The translations under genes were made by a program, and so were the position numbers. 64,000 bases of DNA, taken from assembly GCF_019578655.1 (NCBI RefSeq), contig NC_063256.1, positions 1,364,001 to 1,428,000 on the forward strand, read 5' to 3'. Shown piece by piece: positions 33,040-46,026 of this stretch. The stretch is from Ricinus communis (Eukaryota > Streptophyta > Magnoliopsida > Malpighiales > Euphorbiaceae). The notes under the pieces were generated by a model. That model saw only the letters and a program-made list of their open reading frames with translations. It did not search any database and was not told the origin of the DNA. Each line of letters opens with the position of its first letter. Positions within the stretch are counted from its first letter, which is position 1.

Positions 33040-36000
33040 TTCCTTTGTTCTTTGCATTTCCTGGAGGCACCCAAGCTCTTTTCTTTGTTGAAACACTTCC
33101 ATCAATCTTTTATTTTTCTTTGTCTGATTTTATTATTGTGCTAACTCTTTTAGCCCCAACATCTTTGCTCAACAACCTTGGAGGTTTGAAAGTCTTTTTT
33201 CCCTTAGCTTCAGTTCCTCCTTTATGTGTTTGTGAAAGTCTTCCAATGCCCAGATCTGGTGGCAGCTCACTCAATAAATCATTAATGCTTTTACTCTTCT
33301 TGCTCGTAGCTTTTGAAGGTGATGTAGTAGAGTGTAAATGTGCTTTCCATTGTGAAGCATAATCACCACAATCAACTAAATGAGCTGGTATGCCAAGCTG
33401 AACTGTAGGTTTTTCTACTTCTTTTGTTGATGGTGTTACATTGAATAACTGTATAATAAAGTCTCAAGTTAGCATACAGTTGACATTACTGAATAAATAT
33501 TAGATGTGACATATTAGTTACCTGTGACAATAGTATTAGTGGTGATAAATTGTTAAATATTGAAGCTGTTCCTAAAGGAGCTGTGCCTGTAGGAGCTACA
33601 TGATCAGGTTGGTCATCTTCATGTGTTTGAACATTCTGTGCAGTATTTTCAGCATTTGATTCCTTTTTCTTTTGTTGTTTCTTTGTCTTCCTCATCACCT
33701 AGTATAAGAAAGAAAGAAATTGAAGGGTTAATACAAATTGGATGTACCAACTGGATATAAGTGACCAATGTTTTATACCAATTTGATATAAGTAACCAAT
33801 GTTTGGTACCAATTGGATATAAGTGGAGGCATAATTAAATGAGAGGAATGACATACTTATATGCAGTTTTTTCCTCCTCTGTTGCCTTGTAGAAGCACCA
33901 GTACCAGCACCATGAAACCTCTTGTTATGGCCCTTACCACCACAAACTATGCATGTCATCACAGAGCCCTTCTTGGTGACCTTGCCATTTCTTATCAGAC
34001 CCTTCATCTCTTCTTCCTCTAACCTTCTCTTTTTAGCAGGTTTGCCTTTTCTAGGTTTGATTGGTTTGGGGGGGTAAGACTGGTGGGGCAGTTACTTTGG
34101 GCCAAAATTCTTTATTGGTGGTTGGTTTAATCAAATGGCTGTAGTATTTTAGGTATGTTTCAACCTTGTAGAAGTCATGTATATAATATTCAGAGTTCTC
34201 ATTGTTATACCAAATTGCACATACAGCATGACAACAAGGTATTCCAGTTAGATCCCACCTCTTACATGTGCATGTCATTTCTTGTTTGTCAACTACAAAC
34301 TGTCCCCCTGGGCCAACCACTTGAAATCTCTCACCTCCAGACCACTCTGTTGTAAACATCTAGCAAAATTCTTTGGACTTTTCTAGTTTTTTCAAGATCT
34401 TAGGGCAGTAAGCAGATGCCACTCTTTTTATAGCATCCATGTTCTTATGTATCCTCTTCATTAATTTTGTTCTTATAACCTCATTCATAGCTATCACACC
34501 CTTGCTTTTAGCATTTAAGATAAAATTGTTAAAACACTCACATAAGTTGTTTAACAACATGTCACACTTAGCATCATTCCTAAAATGAGATCTAGACTAG
34601 TGATGAGGGGGGGATGCTATTCATGTAGTTATGTCCTTGATATAATGTTGATGCAAACTTCTCAATTATCATTTGAAATATCTGGACATAACTTGCCCTA
34701 ACAACACCCCACAAAAGTTCTTTTAACCCTAGACTATTAAATTTCTTTCTAAAATTATTATGCACATGTCTAACACAAAACCTATGTTTAGAATGAGGGA
34801 ATAGTTCTTCAATGGCAGGAATAAGACCCTATTCCAAAAGAACAACACACAATTAATACCATTATGCTAAAATATATGAAGGAATAGAAAAGGAATTTGT
34901 GAAGAGTATTTACATTCTGCTTGTCAGTCATAAACACCCAATGATAACTGTTTGTTATCCCCAAATCTTCAGCCAGCAGCTCCAAAAACTATTTCCAGTT
35001 CTCCTTGTTTTCTTTTTGCATAACACACCATGCCACTGGATAGATGCAGTCATTTGCATCTAAACCAACAGCTGTGAGAAGCTGTCCTCCAAATACTCCT
35101 TTCAGCCAACACCCATCCAAAGATATGAAAGGCCTATAAGACTTAAATCCTTCCCTCAATGCAGCAAAGCACACATACATACTGTTAAAAACACCTTCAT
35201 TCAAATAAAAAACTATTATGCTTCCTGAATTACTTCTCAAGAGTTCTAACTTGTAATCATGAAGGCTAGAAAGCTGTTCTATCTCATCACCATTAATAAA
35301 TCTCAAAGCAGCATTTCTTTCTCTCTATGCTTTCAGTCTGGACACTTCAACACCACAATCTTCTTTCACAGCTTGTATGATCCCTTGAATTGCCCAACTG
35401 GAATCAGCTCTAAACCTTTCAACATAATATTGAGCTATCCAATTGGCATTAATATGCTTATTGTATGCCTCTCTTGAATAGTTATGAGTGAAATTGGCTG
35501 ACTTGATCTGCACTGTTTGTTTGTCTGAGTTCAGCAGGTAAGCCCAAATGAAAAACTAGCATCTTTTTTTGCATTTAGCCTTGAATTTCTACCTTGTATT
35601 TAGCCCAAATATAACCCGGTTTCTACTTTTGATTAATAAGCTCTTAACAACATCCTTGAATTGTTTGAAGGAACTGAAGAGCATTCCAATCTTGAAGCTG
35701 AGATTTGTCATGTCAGTCTCCTCATTAAACACAGGTCATCTCTACTTCCTTGAATCTGCATCACTGTCTTCAGATGAGGAGCATGACAACAGCTCATCTG
35801 ATGGACCATATACTGTGGCATCTGTTTCTTCAGACAACTCCTCAGCAGGTTGCCTAGCACTTCTAAAACCATAAGGTATGTCCCTCTCAAGCTCCTTATC
35901 AACAAACTCATCAAACATGACATCATCATCAGCATCTTCATTCCTTAGGTCATAATCAGAGTCCACAAACTCATTGTCCTTTGAATCTCCATCACTATTC

Positions 36001-36344
36001 TCACTATCCTTACAGCTGTCATCATCCATATTTTTCACAGCCTCATCCAATATATGCATTAATTTAGAACCCTCCACAGCCATTTCCATTTCTAAGGCAT
36101 CCCTATCAGTTTCAAGGCTTCTCAACCCATCACTCATACTCTTTGTAGGATCCTTCCAAATAATAAGCTTTCTTTCAGGATTCAATCCTAGTTCTCTAGC
36201 CATTGAATCTATTTCTATCCTAGAGATCTTATCTGAACTACAAAAATCCACAGCTCTAATATCCCATAGCTTAGGTTGACCTCTACCATTAACTCCATAA
36301 TCATTGCCAATACAAACTGAAGTAGTCGGAATTAGGCGCTGCAA
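33040..36344 (-). pseudogene. Defective MULE transposase gene
   Basis: Minus-strand remains of a MuDR-type plant transposase, read from 36344 leftward. An acidic N-terminal region (36344-35742) is followed by a segment with HINANWIAQYYVERFR. The MULE transposase core (35306-34920) has FISLDGCWLKGVFGGQLL with the first catalytic Asp, and VFMTDKQ with a probable second. A helical region with NNLCECFNNFI comes next. A SWIM zinc finger (CTCKRWDLTGIPCCHAV, near 34270-34220) and a CCHC-like knuckle (CIVCGGKGHNKRFH, near 33960) follow, then a basic C-terminal tail reaching about 33040. Several stops interrupt it, for instance near 35325, 34988 and 34360, along with probable frame changes. It cannot encode a full transposase. 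Confidence 0.85.
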
Positions 36345-37999
36345 AATAAATTAATTAAACAAATATGAAACAACCACACACAAGCAGTATTAATAAACAA
36401 ACATCATCAACATTCAACTAATAAAAAAGAATTAGGGAAAACCTAGCCCTCTGCATTGTTAACTTCCAAAGAAATGCAGCATGCATTACGCATTGAAAGA
36501 TGCAAAATAACTTTCAATAACAATAGAATAACTAGCGGCGCGCTTGTACTTACCGTATAGTGGTGGGTCTTTGGCTTTCTCCCTTGCTCGCCAGTCGAGT
36601 GTCATTGTTCCACGATGTCCCAATGTGCAGGTACGAAGCAGAAGGTCAGAGACAATAAACAAAAGATTCAGAGAGTGTTGACAATGAAGGTGGAATTCGA
36701 GCGGTTTACGTTGATTTTTTAGGTTTGGTATCAACGGTTACTTTTGGGTTAGATTAGAGGATGAAAACAATTTGATCACGATGTATTTTAATTTATAGCT
36801 CAAATTAAAGATATTTAGTTAATTGCTGACTAGGATAAAGTGAAGGAGTCAGTAACATATGTGGCAAGTGGTGTGTTATTTTTCGTAAATCCGGCAGCCA
36901 CATCAGCAAATAAGTGCCGAATTTCTTATTAGTACCGGCGGAAGATAAATAAATAATAAGAGTGATATCAAAAAAAATAAATTATAGGTTTGGTACCAAT
37001 TGAAAAAAAGTTTTAAGGCTTGATGCCATGGCATTTAACCCCGCAGGAATCACCACTTCCTCTTTGCCAATTCTTGAACGAACATGCCAACTCAATACAA
37101 GCCATTCTCTGCTCCGGCTCGGCTCCAGTAACCGATGAACTACTCCAGCTGCTTCCTTCCGTGAGGCTTGTTGTCATGGCTAGTGCTGGCACCAACCATA
37201 TCGACTTAATAGCTTGCCGGCATCGCGGAATTTCAGTAACTAATACTGGGGTTGTGTTTTCAGACGACGGTGCTGACACGGCTGGGGGGTTGTTGATTGA
37301 TGTGTTGAGAAAGATGTCTGCCGTTGATAGGTATGTGAGGCAGGGCAATGGAATCGAGAAAGAGTACTATCCACTAGCTTCTAAGGTCATATTTACATCT
37401 CCTTTTAATCTACGACTAGTTTTCTTTTTGTATGATTTCTTTTCTATTCAAGTGAATTTCGTGAATTGCTGTAAATTTCAGCTTGGAGGTAAGCGAATTG
37501 GGATCGTTGGACTGGGAAGCATAGGCTTACAAATAGCAAAAAGATTGGAGGCTTTTGGTTGCTTTGTTTCTTACAATTCAAGAACAAAAAAGACATTTGT
37601 TTCATACCCATTTCATACCAACGTCTGTGAACTAGTAGCTAATAGTGATGCATATGTTGTGCCTTAACTGACCAAACCCGCCATATGATCAATAAGGAAG
37701 TATTGTCTGCATTGGGGAAGAAAGGAATCATTGTTAATATTGGACGTGGGGCTATAATTGATGAGAAGGAAATGGTTAGGTGTTTGATGGAGGGAGAGAT
37801 TGCAGGTGCTGGATTGGATGTGTTTGAGAATGAGCCTCATGTCCCTAAAGAGCTCTTGGAAATGGATAATGTTGTTCTATCTCCGCATAGGGCTGTGTTT
37901 ACACCGGAAGCTTTCATGGCTTTGTGTAAACTTGTGGTGGGGAATTTGGAAGCATATTTAACTAACAGACCCTTGCTTTCTCCAATCATGGATGATTGA

Positions 38000-38580
38000 A
38001 ATTTATTTAACGATCTGCAAAGTGAAAGAAGGTAAGTTGGTTAATGCTATGCTCATATACATGTCATGGAAAGTTCTAGCTTGGAATCTTTCGAATTATC
38101 AATGTAAAATTAACTGATTGGTATCAAACTTTTACAAGATTCTATCAATTATTGAGATTAATTCAACTCAACATATTTAATTCTCTTTACACTGTCTTAA
38201 TTTACAGTGTCAAATGGATGTACACTCCTTACATGTCTCAATGTTTTCATTATTTGATATCTATTTCTCTTTCATCCTAGTTACAGAAAGAATGCGGACA
38301 AAAAATAATTAAGACTGGGATGGTGGCTTTGGCTTTTCTCTCATCTCCATCTGAGGCTTTTTTTATTGAACTTTCTCCTACAGCTCCTTGTTCCCTTGCA
38401 TCAGTCAGTATCCTCTTGTGTCCCTTTTTCTCATTTGCAAAAACGCTTAGCAAGATTAGCTAGGCACTTTCTTGCCAAAAATCATACACACGATATTGCA
38501 TTTAGTATTCCACTCCATCAGTGCAAAACATGTCGCTGCCTGAGCCTCTCCAGCAGATAGACCATTCAAAGATTGACAAA
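38000..38580. other. Spacer between HPR pseudogene and GA20ox pseudogene
   Basis: Non-coding DNA with no recognised feature. It would include the old promoter of the decayed GA 20-oxidase copy. Confidence 0.4.
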
Positions 38581-38589
38581 CAGCCCTTG

Positions 38590-39930
38590 CTTTTTTCATG
38601 TCTCAATGCTTCAAAATCAATCTGACATACCCTCGCAGTTCATTCTATCTGAACATGAACTGCCATGCTTCAACTGCCCAGAACTTGCAGTTACTCCCAT
38701 TGACTTGGGGAGCTTTCTATCTGGAGACTTCCTAGCTGTATCAAAGGCTTCTGAGCAAGTTAGTGAAGCATGCAAGAAACTTGGGTATCTTCAGGCTTTT
38801 AATCGTGGAGTTGATTTACATTATAGCAAAAGCTCATGAGTAAATGGGCATGTTCTTTGGCATGCCACTCTCAGAGAAGCAGATAGCTTAGAGAAAGTCG
38901 GGTAAGCAGTATGGATATGCTAATAGCTTCACTGGCAGGTTTTCTTCCAGTCTTCCACGGAAAGAAACACTTTCTTTGTCTTTCTGCTCTGAGAATCAGT
39001 CCAAAATTATCCGAGCGTATTTCTTGAACATAAAGGGAGATAATTTGGAACAATTCGGGTACGCATTGAATAGCGTTTTAACATTTTCTATCATCACCTT
39101 TTTATATGCTGAAACATATGCCGTGGTCTCGGCTTTGGGAGTTACCAGCTGTTGGTATTATATCAACTTTTGAGTCTCTAGGACTGTCCTAATGAGGCCT
39201 CCAATGGTAGGAAATTGTATATCTATAATAAAGTCTGGCCGTCTCTGTTATTCAATTGTCATGAAATTAAACTCTTTAAGAAAAATGCAACAAGGATAAT
39301 CATTAGCTGCAGTTTCGTTTTGCATATATAGTAATGTGTTTCAAGAATATTATAAAGCTAGCAGTCTCTCCCTTGAGATTATAAAGCAAGCTTTTGGGGA
39401 CAAGTCTAGGAGTTGACCGCTCGTATTTTCACAGAATTTTTTGAAGGAAGAGATTGTTCCATGTTCAGATTAAGTTAGTAACTTCCTTGCCTAAACCCTG
39501 ATTTAACTTTGAAACAGGATCTCACTGTGATCCCACATCCTTGACAATTAATCATCAAGATGATGTTGGCGGCCTCCAAGTTTTCATCCGGAAGCCTTTA
39601 GTGAACTGACAAATCCGAGTCCCATATAAAGAGTTTTTTTTTTTTTTTTCTTTTTTTTTTTTAAATTTTCGTTTTGATAATTTCAGGCTCTATCCAATGG
39701 GATTTACAATAGTTTCTCTTACAGAGCGGTGGTAAATAACAGGAGGAAGGAAATTTCTCGGTTTCTTTTATCTCCTCAGGTGGCTAAGCCACCAAACGCA
39801 TTGCTTCAATCTGGAAATGCAACAAGTACTCTACTTCACATATTCAGCAATGTTAGAATTCCCCCAGAAACATTATAAGGCGCCTGACATGAAAACCCAC
39901 AACTTCGACACCAAAGCAACTTAGGGTGCG
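38590..39930 (+). pseudogene. Decayed gibberellin 20-oxidase
   Basis: Fragments match all three exons of the intact GA 20-oxidase 11 kb downstream. Exon 1: [30 protein letters not shown], then LPRKETLS near 38955 and the exon end near 39060. Exon 2: eroded start near 39350, then HCDPTSL near 39525 and INHQDDVGGLQVFI ending near 39595. Exon 3: ALSNGIYNS, RAVVNNRR from about 39688 to 39900. There are frameshifts, stops (for example just after the exon 1 segment LHYSKSS), a lost WKET Trp, missing NYYPPC and a degraded end. The His-x-Asp pair of the iron site survives in one fragment. Not functional. The two copies probably arose by local duplication. Confidence 0.85.
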
Positions 39931-41875
39931 ACAAGTGATTGCAAAAATAAGATTAAAACCTTGCCTCTTTCCTTTTTATCGTTAAAGTCGATAAAATTAT
40001 TTGAACGACAAAGAAGAGTTGTTTCTTTTTCTTGTTTCCTTTCATCTCCACCAGTCATTTTATCTTCAACAAAAGCATTTTCTCCCATTAAAACGACATT
40101 ATTAAGAAATTCTTGATATATGAGCCAGACAGAGCACTTTGGATGCTGCTGCTATAAATTAGTCTTTTGTAGCAATAAAATTGGTTTAAATGCGTCATTC
40201 CCTTGATTTACGTGGATTACCATAAGTAAAATATATTTTCTAAAGTGAGCGTGCATGGATTATCACTCAATTCAGAAAGGGTCTCGATTTCGCACACAAA
40301 TTTAATATCAGCAGCTCATTTTACCAACTTATAATCATTCGTTACGTGTGGGATAGAAGCCTGGAAAACTCTTAAGAATTCAACAGAGCTGAGCTGAGCA
40401 CTCTTCTTGAAAGGGCTCTTTTTTCTTTGTCCCCTTTTTTGTTTCTCTACTTAAAGAGCCCCTAAAGTTTTCTACTATTACGGTTTGGTACTGCCTCAAA
40501 TTCTGGGCCATCTGCTATGGACTGAACAGTTCTTGAAGCTCAGCCGATTGAAGCCCAGAAAAGATCATTTCATTCTGATTCACAACTCAGAGCCTACTGC
40601 CTGTGTAATGCATATGTACCGCAAAGAAAAATTACCCAGTCAAATATTGTTCACAATTGTTTTTAAATATATACTAGTTCTTTTATTATGTATTTCTTTT
40701 AATGATTCATTGTTTTTAGTAATATTTTATTTGCACTATGTATGTATACAATAAAAAAAATAATATTATAATTTATTTGTAGATATTAAATAGTTAATAC
40801 ATATTTAATTATTTAAATTAATAAAATATATATTAATTATTTAATAATTTAATGTGTAAGTAGAAAAATATACTTAATTTAGATAAAATATTTTCCAACT
40901 CTGTTTCTTATTAGAGAAGATTCTCATTATGATCAGTGCCATAGCATGATGAGGAAGAATTTTACAATCAGTATGCCTGAAACACTAAATGCTCCAATGG
41001 AGAGAAAATACATGACTGTCATATGAGGTGGAAAAAAGATTATAAAAATAACTGAGAGACAAGACAACTAAGAAGAATGAGATAAAACAAATTGAGACAT
41101 AAATTTAATTAATTAATAAAGAAAGGGTCTTCTGTCAGGGAAAATAGCCGACGAAGTGTCTGAAGAGAGAAGTGAAGAAAGTAAGAATTGTGAGGAAAGA
41201 GTTAGATTAACGAACGATGAATTAATATTGCTGGAAACAGACAAAATCGTTGTGTCAACATGACAATTCTTCTTGTGTTTTTCTTTTTTCCTTAATTTGG
41301 TGTAAGAAATAGGATCTACCAGTCTATGGCGTTGAAGATATGATCTCATCAGATCAAACCATAACGGTTTTGCCTACTTGGACCAACACTCATAAGAATC
41401 AAATTTCTTTTCAATCAGTTGGAATTAATTATATATACATTTGTCGAACCCAAGATACTAGCAGAATTGGAAAATTGTAAAAATAATAATAATAATAATA
41501 ATAAAAGAAGAAGCAACCCTTCACTGATTATAGGGAATCAGTGGCATACAGGTAAACTGTTCCTTCATTGTGTTTTGTCTGTTACTAATTCAAACATAAG
41601 AAACAACAAAAGATTAAATACTACTAAAATGGTAAATTATTGTCCCAACGATAGGATTATACTAATAATAACAAGTGGTATTATTTAAGATTTTGAAGTA
41701 GAGCTTTTAGATAGCGATTAGAGGGATCAAAGGGACGTTTAGTTTAATTTAAAGCAACATTGTGGAAATCGCTAACCACCTAACATCTTTGTTGTTTCTT
41801 TCGTTTTGTAGCTTCTCATATTTAATTCAACTTCATTAATTATTTTTATTTTTAATTTTTTTTAAATAGACTTGA
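39931..41875. other. Intergenic region left of the nested LTRs
   Basis: No gene is recognised. An (AAT)n microsatellite sits at about 41483-41503. The rest is AT-rich with short random frames. Confidence 0.45.
41483..41503. repeat. (AAT)n microsatellite
   Basis: About seven uninterrupted AAT units. Confidence 0.85.
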
Positions 41876-42484
41876 TGTCAAGACCTCATTTGTGGGTCCG
41901 TGACCGGCACTAAAGAATGGATAGGCGTAAAGCCACCGAATCCCGTAGTAAACATGATACTCACTAACTCAATTAAATCTCATCTCATTTTACTGATGCC
42001 ACAATTTATTTTAACCGTTAAATTTTACATAATTAATTCGGTCTGCCAGAAGAATTATCCGAAACTACAGAAAATTACAACTGATATATATCAACTATTT
42101 CTACTGCGGAGAATCTAAGATTTTACAAATTAACATACCAAATCAATTACATCACCCGATGATGAAGGAGTCAGGTTACTTGAATAAAAGTCGCGGGAAG
42201 ACTAACAGTCACAGATATGAAAAATAGTAAAAATTGAGATTGTCAATCTCGAGAGTAAGTTAAAATCATATATCCAAATATAATTGCAAACACATCAATA
42301 ACACATCTATTTAATTTGAAATAAACATTAGGTCATACTTAAATAAAATAGTTTTCACACACTACGGGACGGAGTACTTCAGTAGAACCCTAATCCCAAT
42401 ACTAACATCTCGATCAATCTCAACACTGACATCTCGACTAATCTCAACTCTAACATCTCGACTAATCTCATTCCAACAGAATTG

Positions 42485-42745
42485 GTGCCCAGAGAGCGAA
42501 GCTCGACCAGGATCCTTAACTCCAGCCCGGTCACTTAATGTTCACTATCAGTCTTAGCCTTTCGGCTCTCTTATTCTAATAAGACTAGAGTCCAGAGAGC
42601 GAAGCTCGACCAGGGACCTTACCTCCAGTCTGGTCACCTAGATTTCCAAATAAGCGGGCACCCAGAGAGCAATGCTCGACCAGAGACCTTTACTCCGGCA
42701 ACCACACTCTACTAAGCCTAAAGAGCGATGCTCGACCAGGGCATG
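42485..42745. repeat. Short tandem units in the outer LTR
   Basis: Four variants of a unit containing agagcgaagctcgaccagg followed by a CCTTA/ACTCC-type stretch, spaced about 45-100 bp. The inner LTR carries the same array, so it is a property of the family. Confidence 0.7.
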
Positions 42746-43138
42746 TCCTAAACTTTCCTTCTAAATTTACTATTTTACCCCTTTTCCATCACTTACAGAT
42801 TTATATTGGTGCACTCATCAAAATACTATGTTATACTGTCGTCCCGTCCCGAGTCAACACAAAATCGATAAATTCAGTGATGACGAACATGATATATATG
42901 AATGATAATTAAATGAATAATTTAGACTTGCAATCAATTAATCACAATAAATATTAAAAATTTGTGCATGCCACGTGCATAACAGATATATGACTTTAAC
43001 TCACAGTTTTGACGACCTCCTATCTCTGCTCCGATGCCTCGGGTGGAGCGAGCCGAACAAACGGATTATCTAATCACGGAAAATAATTTATCAATAATAC
43101 TGAAACAATTGATAATTAACCCTAGGTCTAGATTCTTA

Positions 43139-46026
43139 CGTCACGACCCCACCCGTGGGCCCGTGACCGGCACTAGGGAATGGGTAGGATTAAGGCCACC
43201 GAAACCCGTAGTAAACCTGACACTCACTGATTTAAACAAATCTCATCTCAAATTAATATTATTAAAGCCACAAATTATCTTAAATGCTACATTTTACATA
43301 ATTTAGTCGGTCTGCCAAAAGAACTAGGCGAGACCTCAAACTCAGAAAATTTACAACTGATACATCTACTATTACTACTGCGGAGAATCTAAGATTTACC
43401 AATTTACATACCAAATCAAATACATCACCCGATGATGAAGGAGTCGAGTTACTGAATAAGAGTCGCGAGAGGACTAACAGTCACGAATCTGAAAAACAGT
43501 AAAAATGAGACTGTCAGTCTCGAGAGTGAGCTAAAATCATATATCTAAAACAGTTTCAAACATTTCAATATCACATTCATTTAATTTTAAAAATAATTAA
43601 TAAATCACGCGAACCATACGTGTCATGTTAAGACATATGTGTCATGCCATGCTTAAACAAAAATTATTCCACATGCAACGGGACGGAGTACTTCAGTATA
43701 ACCCTAATCCCAACTCTAACATCTCGATTTATTTCAACACTTATGTCTCAACTAACCTCAACTCTAACATCTCAAACCTCTCATTCCAATGAGCTGGCGC
43801 CCCGGAGAGCAAAGCTCAACCAGGGACCTTACCTCAGGTCCGGTCACTTAACTCTCGGCCTTAGCCTTTCGGCTCTCTTATCCAATAAGACTGGCGCCCC
43901 GGAGAGCATAGCTCGACCAGGGACCTTACCTCCACCGGTCACTTAAATTTCCAAATAAGCCAGAGAGCAATGCTCGACCAAGGACCTTACTCCCAAGCAA
44001 CCACACTCTACTAAGCCCGAGAGGCGATGCTCGACCAGGCGGAGTCCTAATCTTTCTTTCTCAAAATTTTTACCTCTTTACCCTTTTCCTATCTCTCTCA
44101 TATTATATTGGAACACTCATCCAACTCCTATGTTCTACTGCCGTCCCATCCTGAGTCATCATGCAATATTAAAATTGGTGATAAAGGAAAAACATATTTA
44201 AATAGTAATGAAAATCATCATGAAAATAATGATAATAATTAAATGAAAAATTAAAATTGCAAATGAATAATCACAGTAGCAAATCAAATTTTATGCATGA
44301 CACGTGCATAAGCGATATATGACTTTAACTCACAGGATTGGGCGACCTCCTAGCTCTGCTCCGGTGCCTCAGTTGGAGCGAGCCGAACAAACGGACAATC
44401 TAGTCACGGAAAATAATTTATCAAAACGCTGAAACAATCGATCTTTAATCCTAGGTCTAGACTACTAGGACTGATTGTCTAAGAATCTCGACTCAGGAGA
44501 ATTCTACCGAAAATCCGGCAGAACCTCCCCTACAACACGAACATTACCCCCCGTAAAAACGGGTCCAAGACCTGCCAGAAAAATACTCCAAATACTTAAC
44601 GATTCAAACAATAGGAGTCGGGTCCCCAAACTTCACTATTTCCTGACTCCGCCACACAGCACAAAAACACGACTATGGCAGGCAAACTGACAATTATTTA
44701 TGACTCACAATAATCATCAAATACTCAATATAATCCAATAGACACAATTAAACCAAGAATTTCTAAAATTAACGGGCCAAAGAAAATTACCGAGGGCTTC
44801 GGCCGCTCGGGTCGACTAGCCTCCGGTAGCAGTCAGATCGACGATCCGAACACACCATCGGACTCACAACGACGCTACCGATGACGATCCCGCCCGATTT
44901 TCGATCCGACACCCGATCGTCCGAAAAAATTTGCGGACGATCACGGCCGTCGATTTGCAAACGGAGCCCGATCGCCACAAAACCGGTGCCATCGCGAAGC
45001 TTGAGCTGAGGAGAGTCGGGATACGTCCTCCGATCGTCCATCCTCCGCCGGAGCTCGCCGGAAAAACCAGAAAACACGGCTGCCACCACTTCGCCAGAAC
45101 TCTCTCCTCCGGCCACCAAAACCGACGCCGCTGCCGCCAAAAGGAAGCTCTCTCCAAGGGGAGCTGATCGCCACCGAGATCGGCCGGAACGGCCTTCGAA
45201 AGCCGCTGCCACACGTCGCGCGATTCCGCCACACGCCGCCCGCACCGAGCTCGCCACCGACGCCTGCGGGCTCCTCTCTCTCTCTTCCCGTCGCGCTCTC
45301 TCTTCCTTTCTTCTTCCCCGATTTTCTTTCCTTTCAATATCGACATTAGGCCCCCGAACTTTTTCTTATTGCAATTTGGTCCCTTAACTTTCTCAATTAC
45401 TTACAATTTCATCCTGTAGAATTCCAATTTGACCCCCAAACTTCTTTTTAGCCTTTCAATTAAGCCCCTAACTATTTAATTTGGGCCAAATCCGAATTAT
45501 TGAAAATACACAATTACAAAAATACCCCTGACTGACATATTTATTTACAAAAATACCAAGCTCACAAATTTCCATTAAAACACCATAAAAATAACATTAT
45601 ACTTTCAATCCTTATTCCCAAAATAAATTTTCAATTTAGTCCTAACACACAATTAAATTAAATAATCAATTTCCAACTTAAAATTTAATACTAATAATCA
45701 ATTATAATACCAATTTTCCCAAAATTCTTTTATAAACATCCTTTACAATTCTACCATAATTTTCCAATATATAATTTTACTTATATAAATATGCATTTGG
45801 AAAAAAAAATTGAATAACCAAAATATAATCATTTCTCAAATAGTTTACTTAATTAACTCCTTAAAAATCAAACTAATTGGATATGGAAAATAACTCATTT
45901 ATTTATCTAACATGAACATTCAAAATTTGTATTTAAATCATTCCAATTAAACCGAATAAAAAATAAAGCTAAAATTAACTTAAATAAAAACTCATTATTA
46001 AATATATAAAAATTCCGGGTGTTACA
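43139..46026. mobile_element. Inner solo LTR of the same family
   Basis: A 2888-bp LTR from cgtcacgacc (an altered TG end) to gggtgttaca, inserted inside the outer copy. It is flanked by a perfect 5-bp target duplication, tctta at 43134-43138 and 46027-46031. Its sequence parallels the outer copy: the left part matches 41876-43138, and from 44465 it matches 46032-47339. It lacks any gag-pol region, so it is a solo LTR or terminal-repeat-only derivative. A GC-rich block at about 44780-45340 contains open frames on both strands; these look like base-composition effects. Confidence 0.88.
43795..44045. repeat. Short tandem units in the inner LTR
   Basis: Four variants of gagagcaaagctcgaccagg and its follow-on, matching the array of the outer LTR in order and spacing. 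Confidence 0.7.

Larger units (their letters stand above)
31796..37041. mobile_element. Mutator-like element (MULE) with about 240-bp TIRs
   Basis: A 5246-bp element inserted in exon 1 of an HPR3-like gene. The ends are inverted repeats: gggttaaatg at 31796 and catttaaccc ending at 37041. Similarity continues inward for about 240 bp (to about 32035 and 36795); for example cttatttgctgatgtggctg on the left matches the complement of cagccacatcagcaaataag on the right. Long TIRs and a MULE-type transposase on the minus strand identify the superfamily. The target site duplication has decayed: atgggaatc before, gcaggaatc after. The flanks together rebuild the AWESPLPL region of the host exon. Confidence 0.9.
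31671..37999 (+). pseudogene. HPR3-like copy split by a Mutator-like element
   Basis: The 5' piece (31671-31795) starts with ATG and encodes, with frameshifts, LKPPPV, then FLKAWES. Translation is then broken by the inserted element. The gene resumes after 37042 with SPLPLCQFLNEHA, through the end of exon 1 (ASK at about 37385). Exon 2 starts near 37482 (LGGKRIGIVGLGSIG) and continues to DD and stop at 37999. A second lesion sits near 37650: compared with the intact copies about 7 bases are missing, creating a frameshift and stop before the DQTRHMINKE-like region. The remaining exon 2 keeps the Arg (VNIGRG), Glu (FENEP) and His (LSPHR) codons. No functional enzyme is expected, though the 3' part could still be transcribed. 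Confidence 0.85.

Noticed and set aside
32720..33362. Possible separate genes within the MULE
   Set aside because: The plus-strand frame at 33045-33362 is the complement of the transposase C-terminal coding region, and the minus-strand frame at 32720-32911 has no recognisable content.
44787..45257. Long minus-strand open frame in the inner LTR
   Set aside because: It is GC- and Arg-rich, overlaps other open frames on both strands, has no family resemblance and is not kept in the outer LTR copy.
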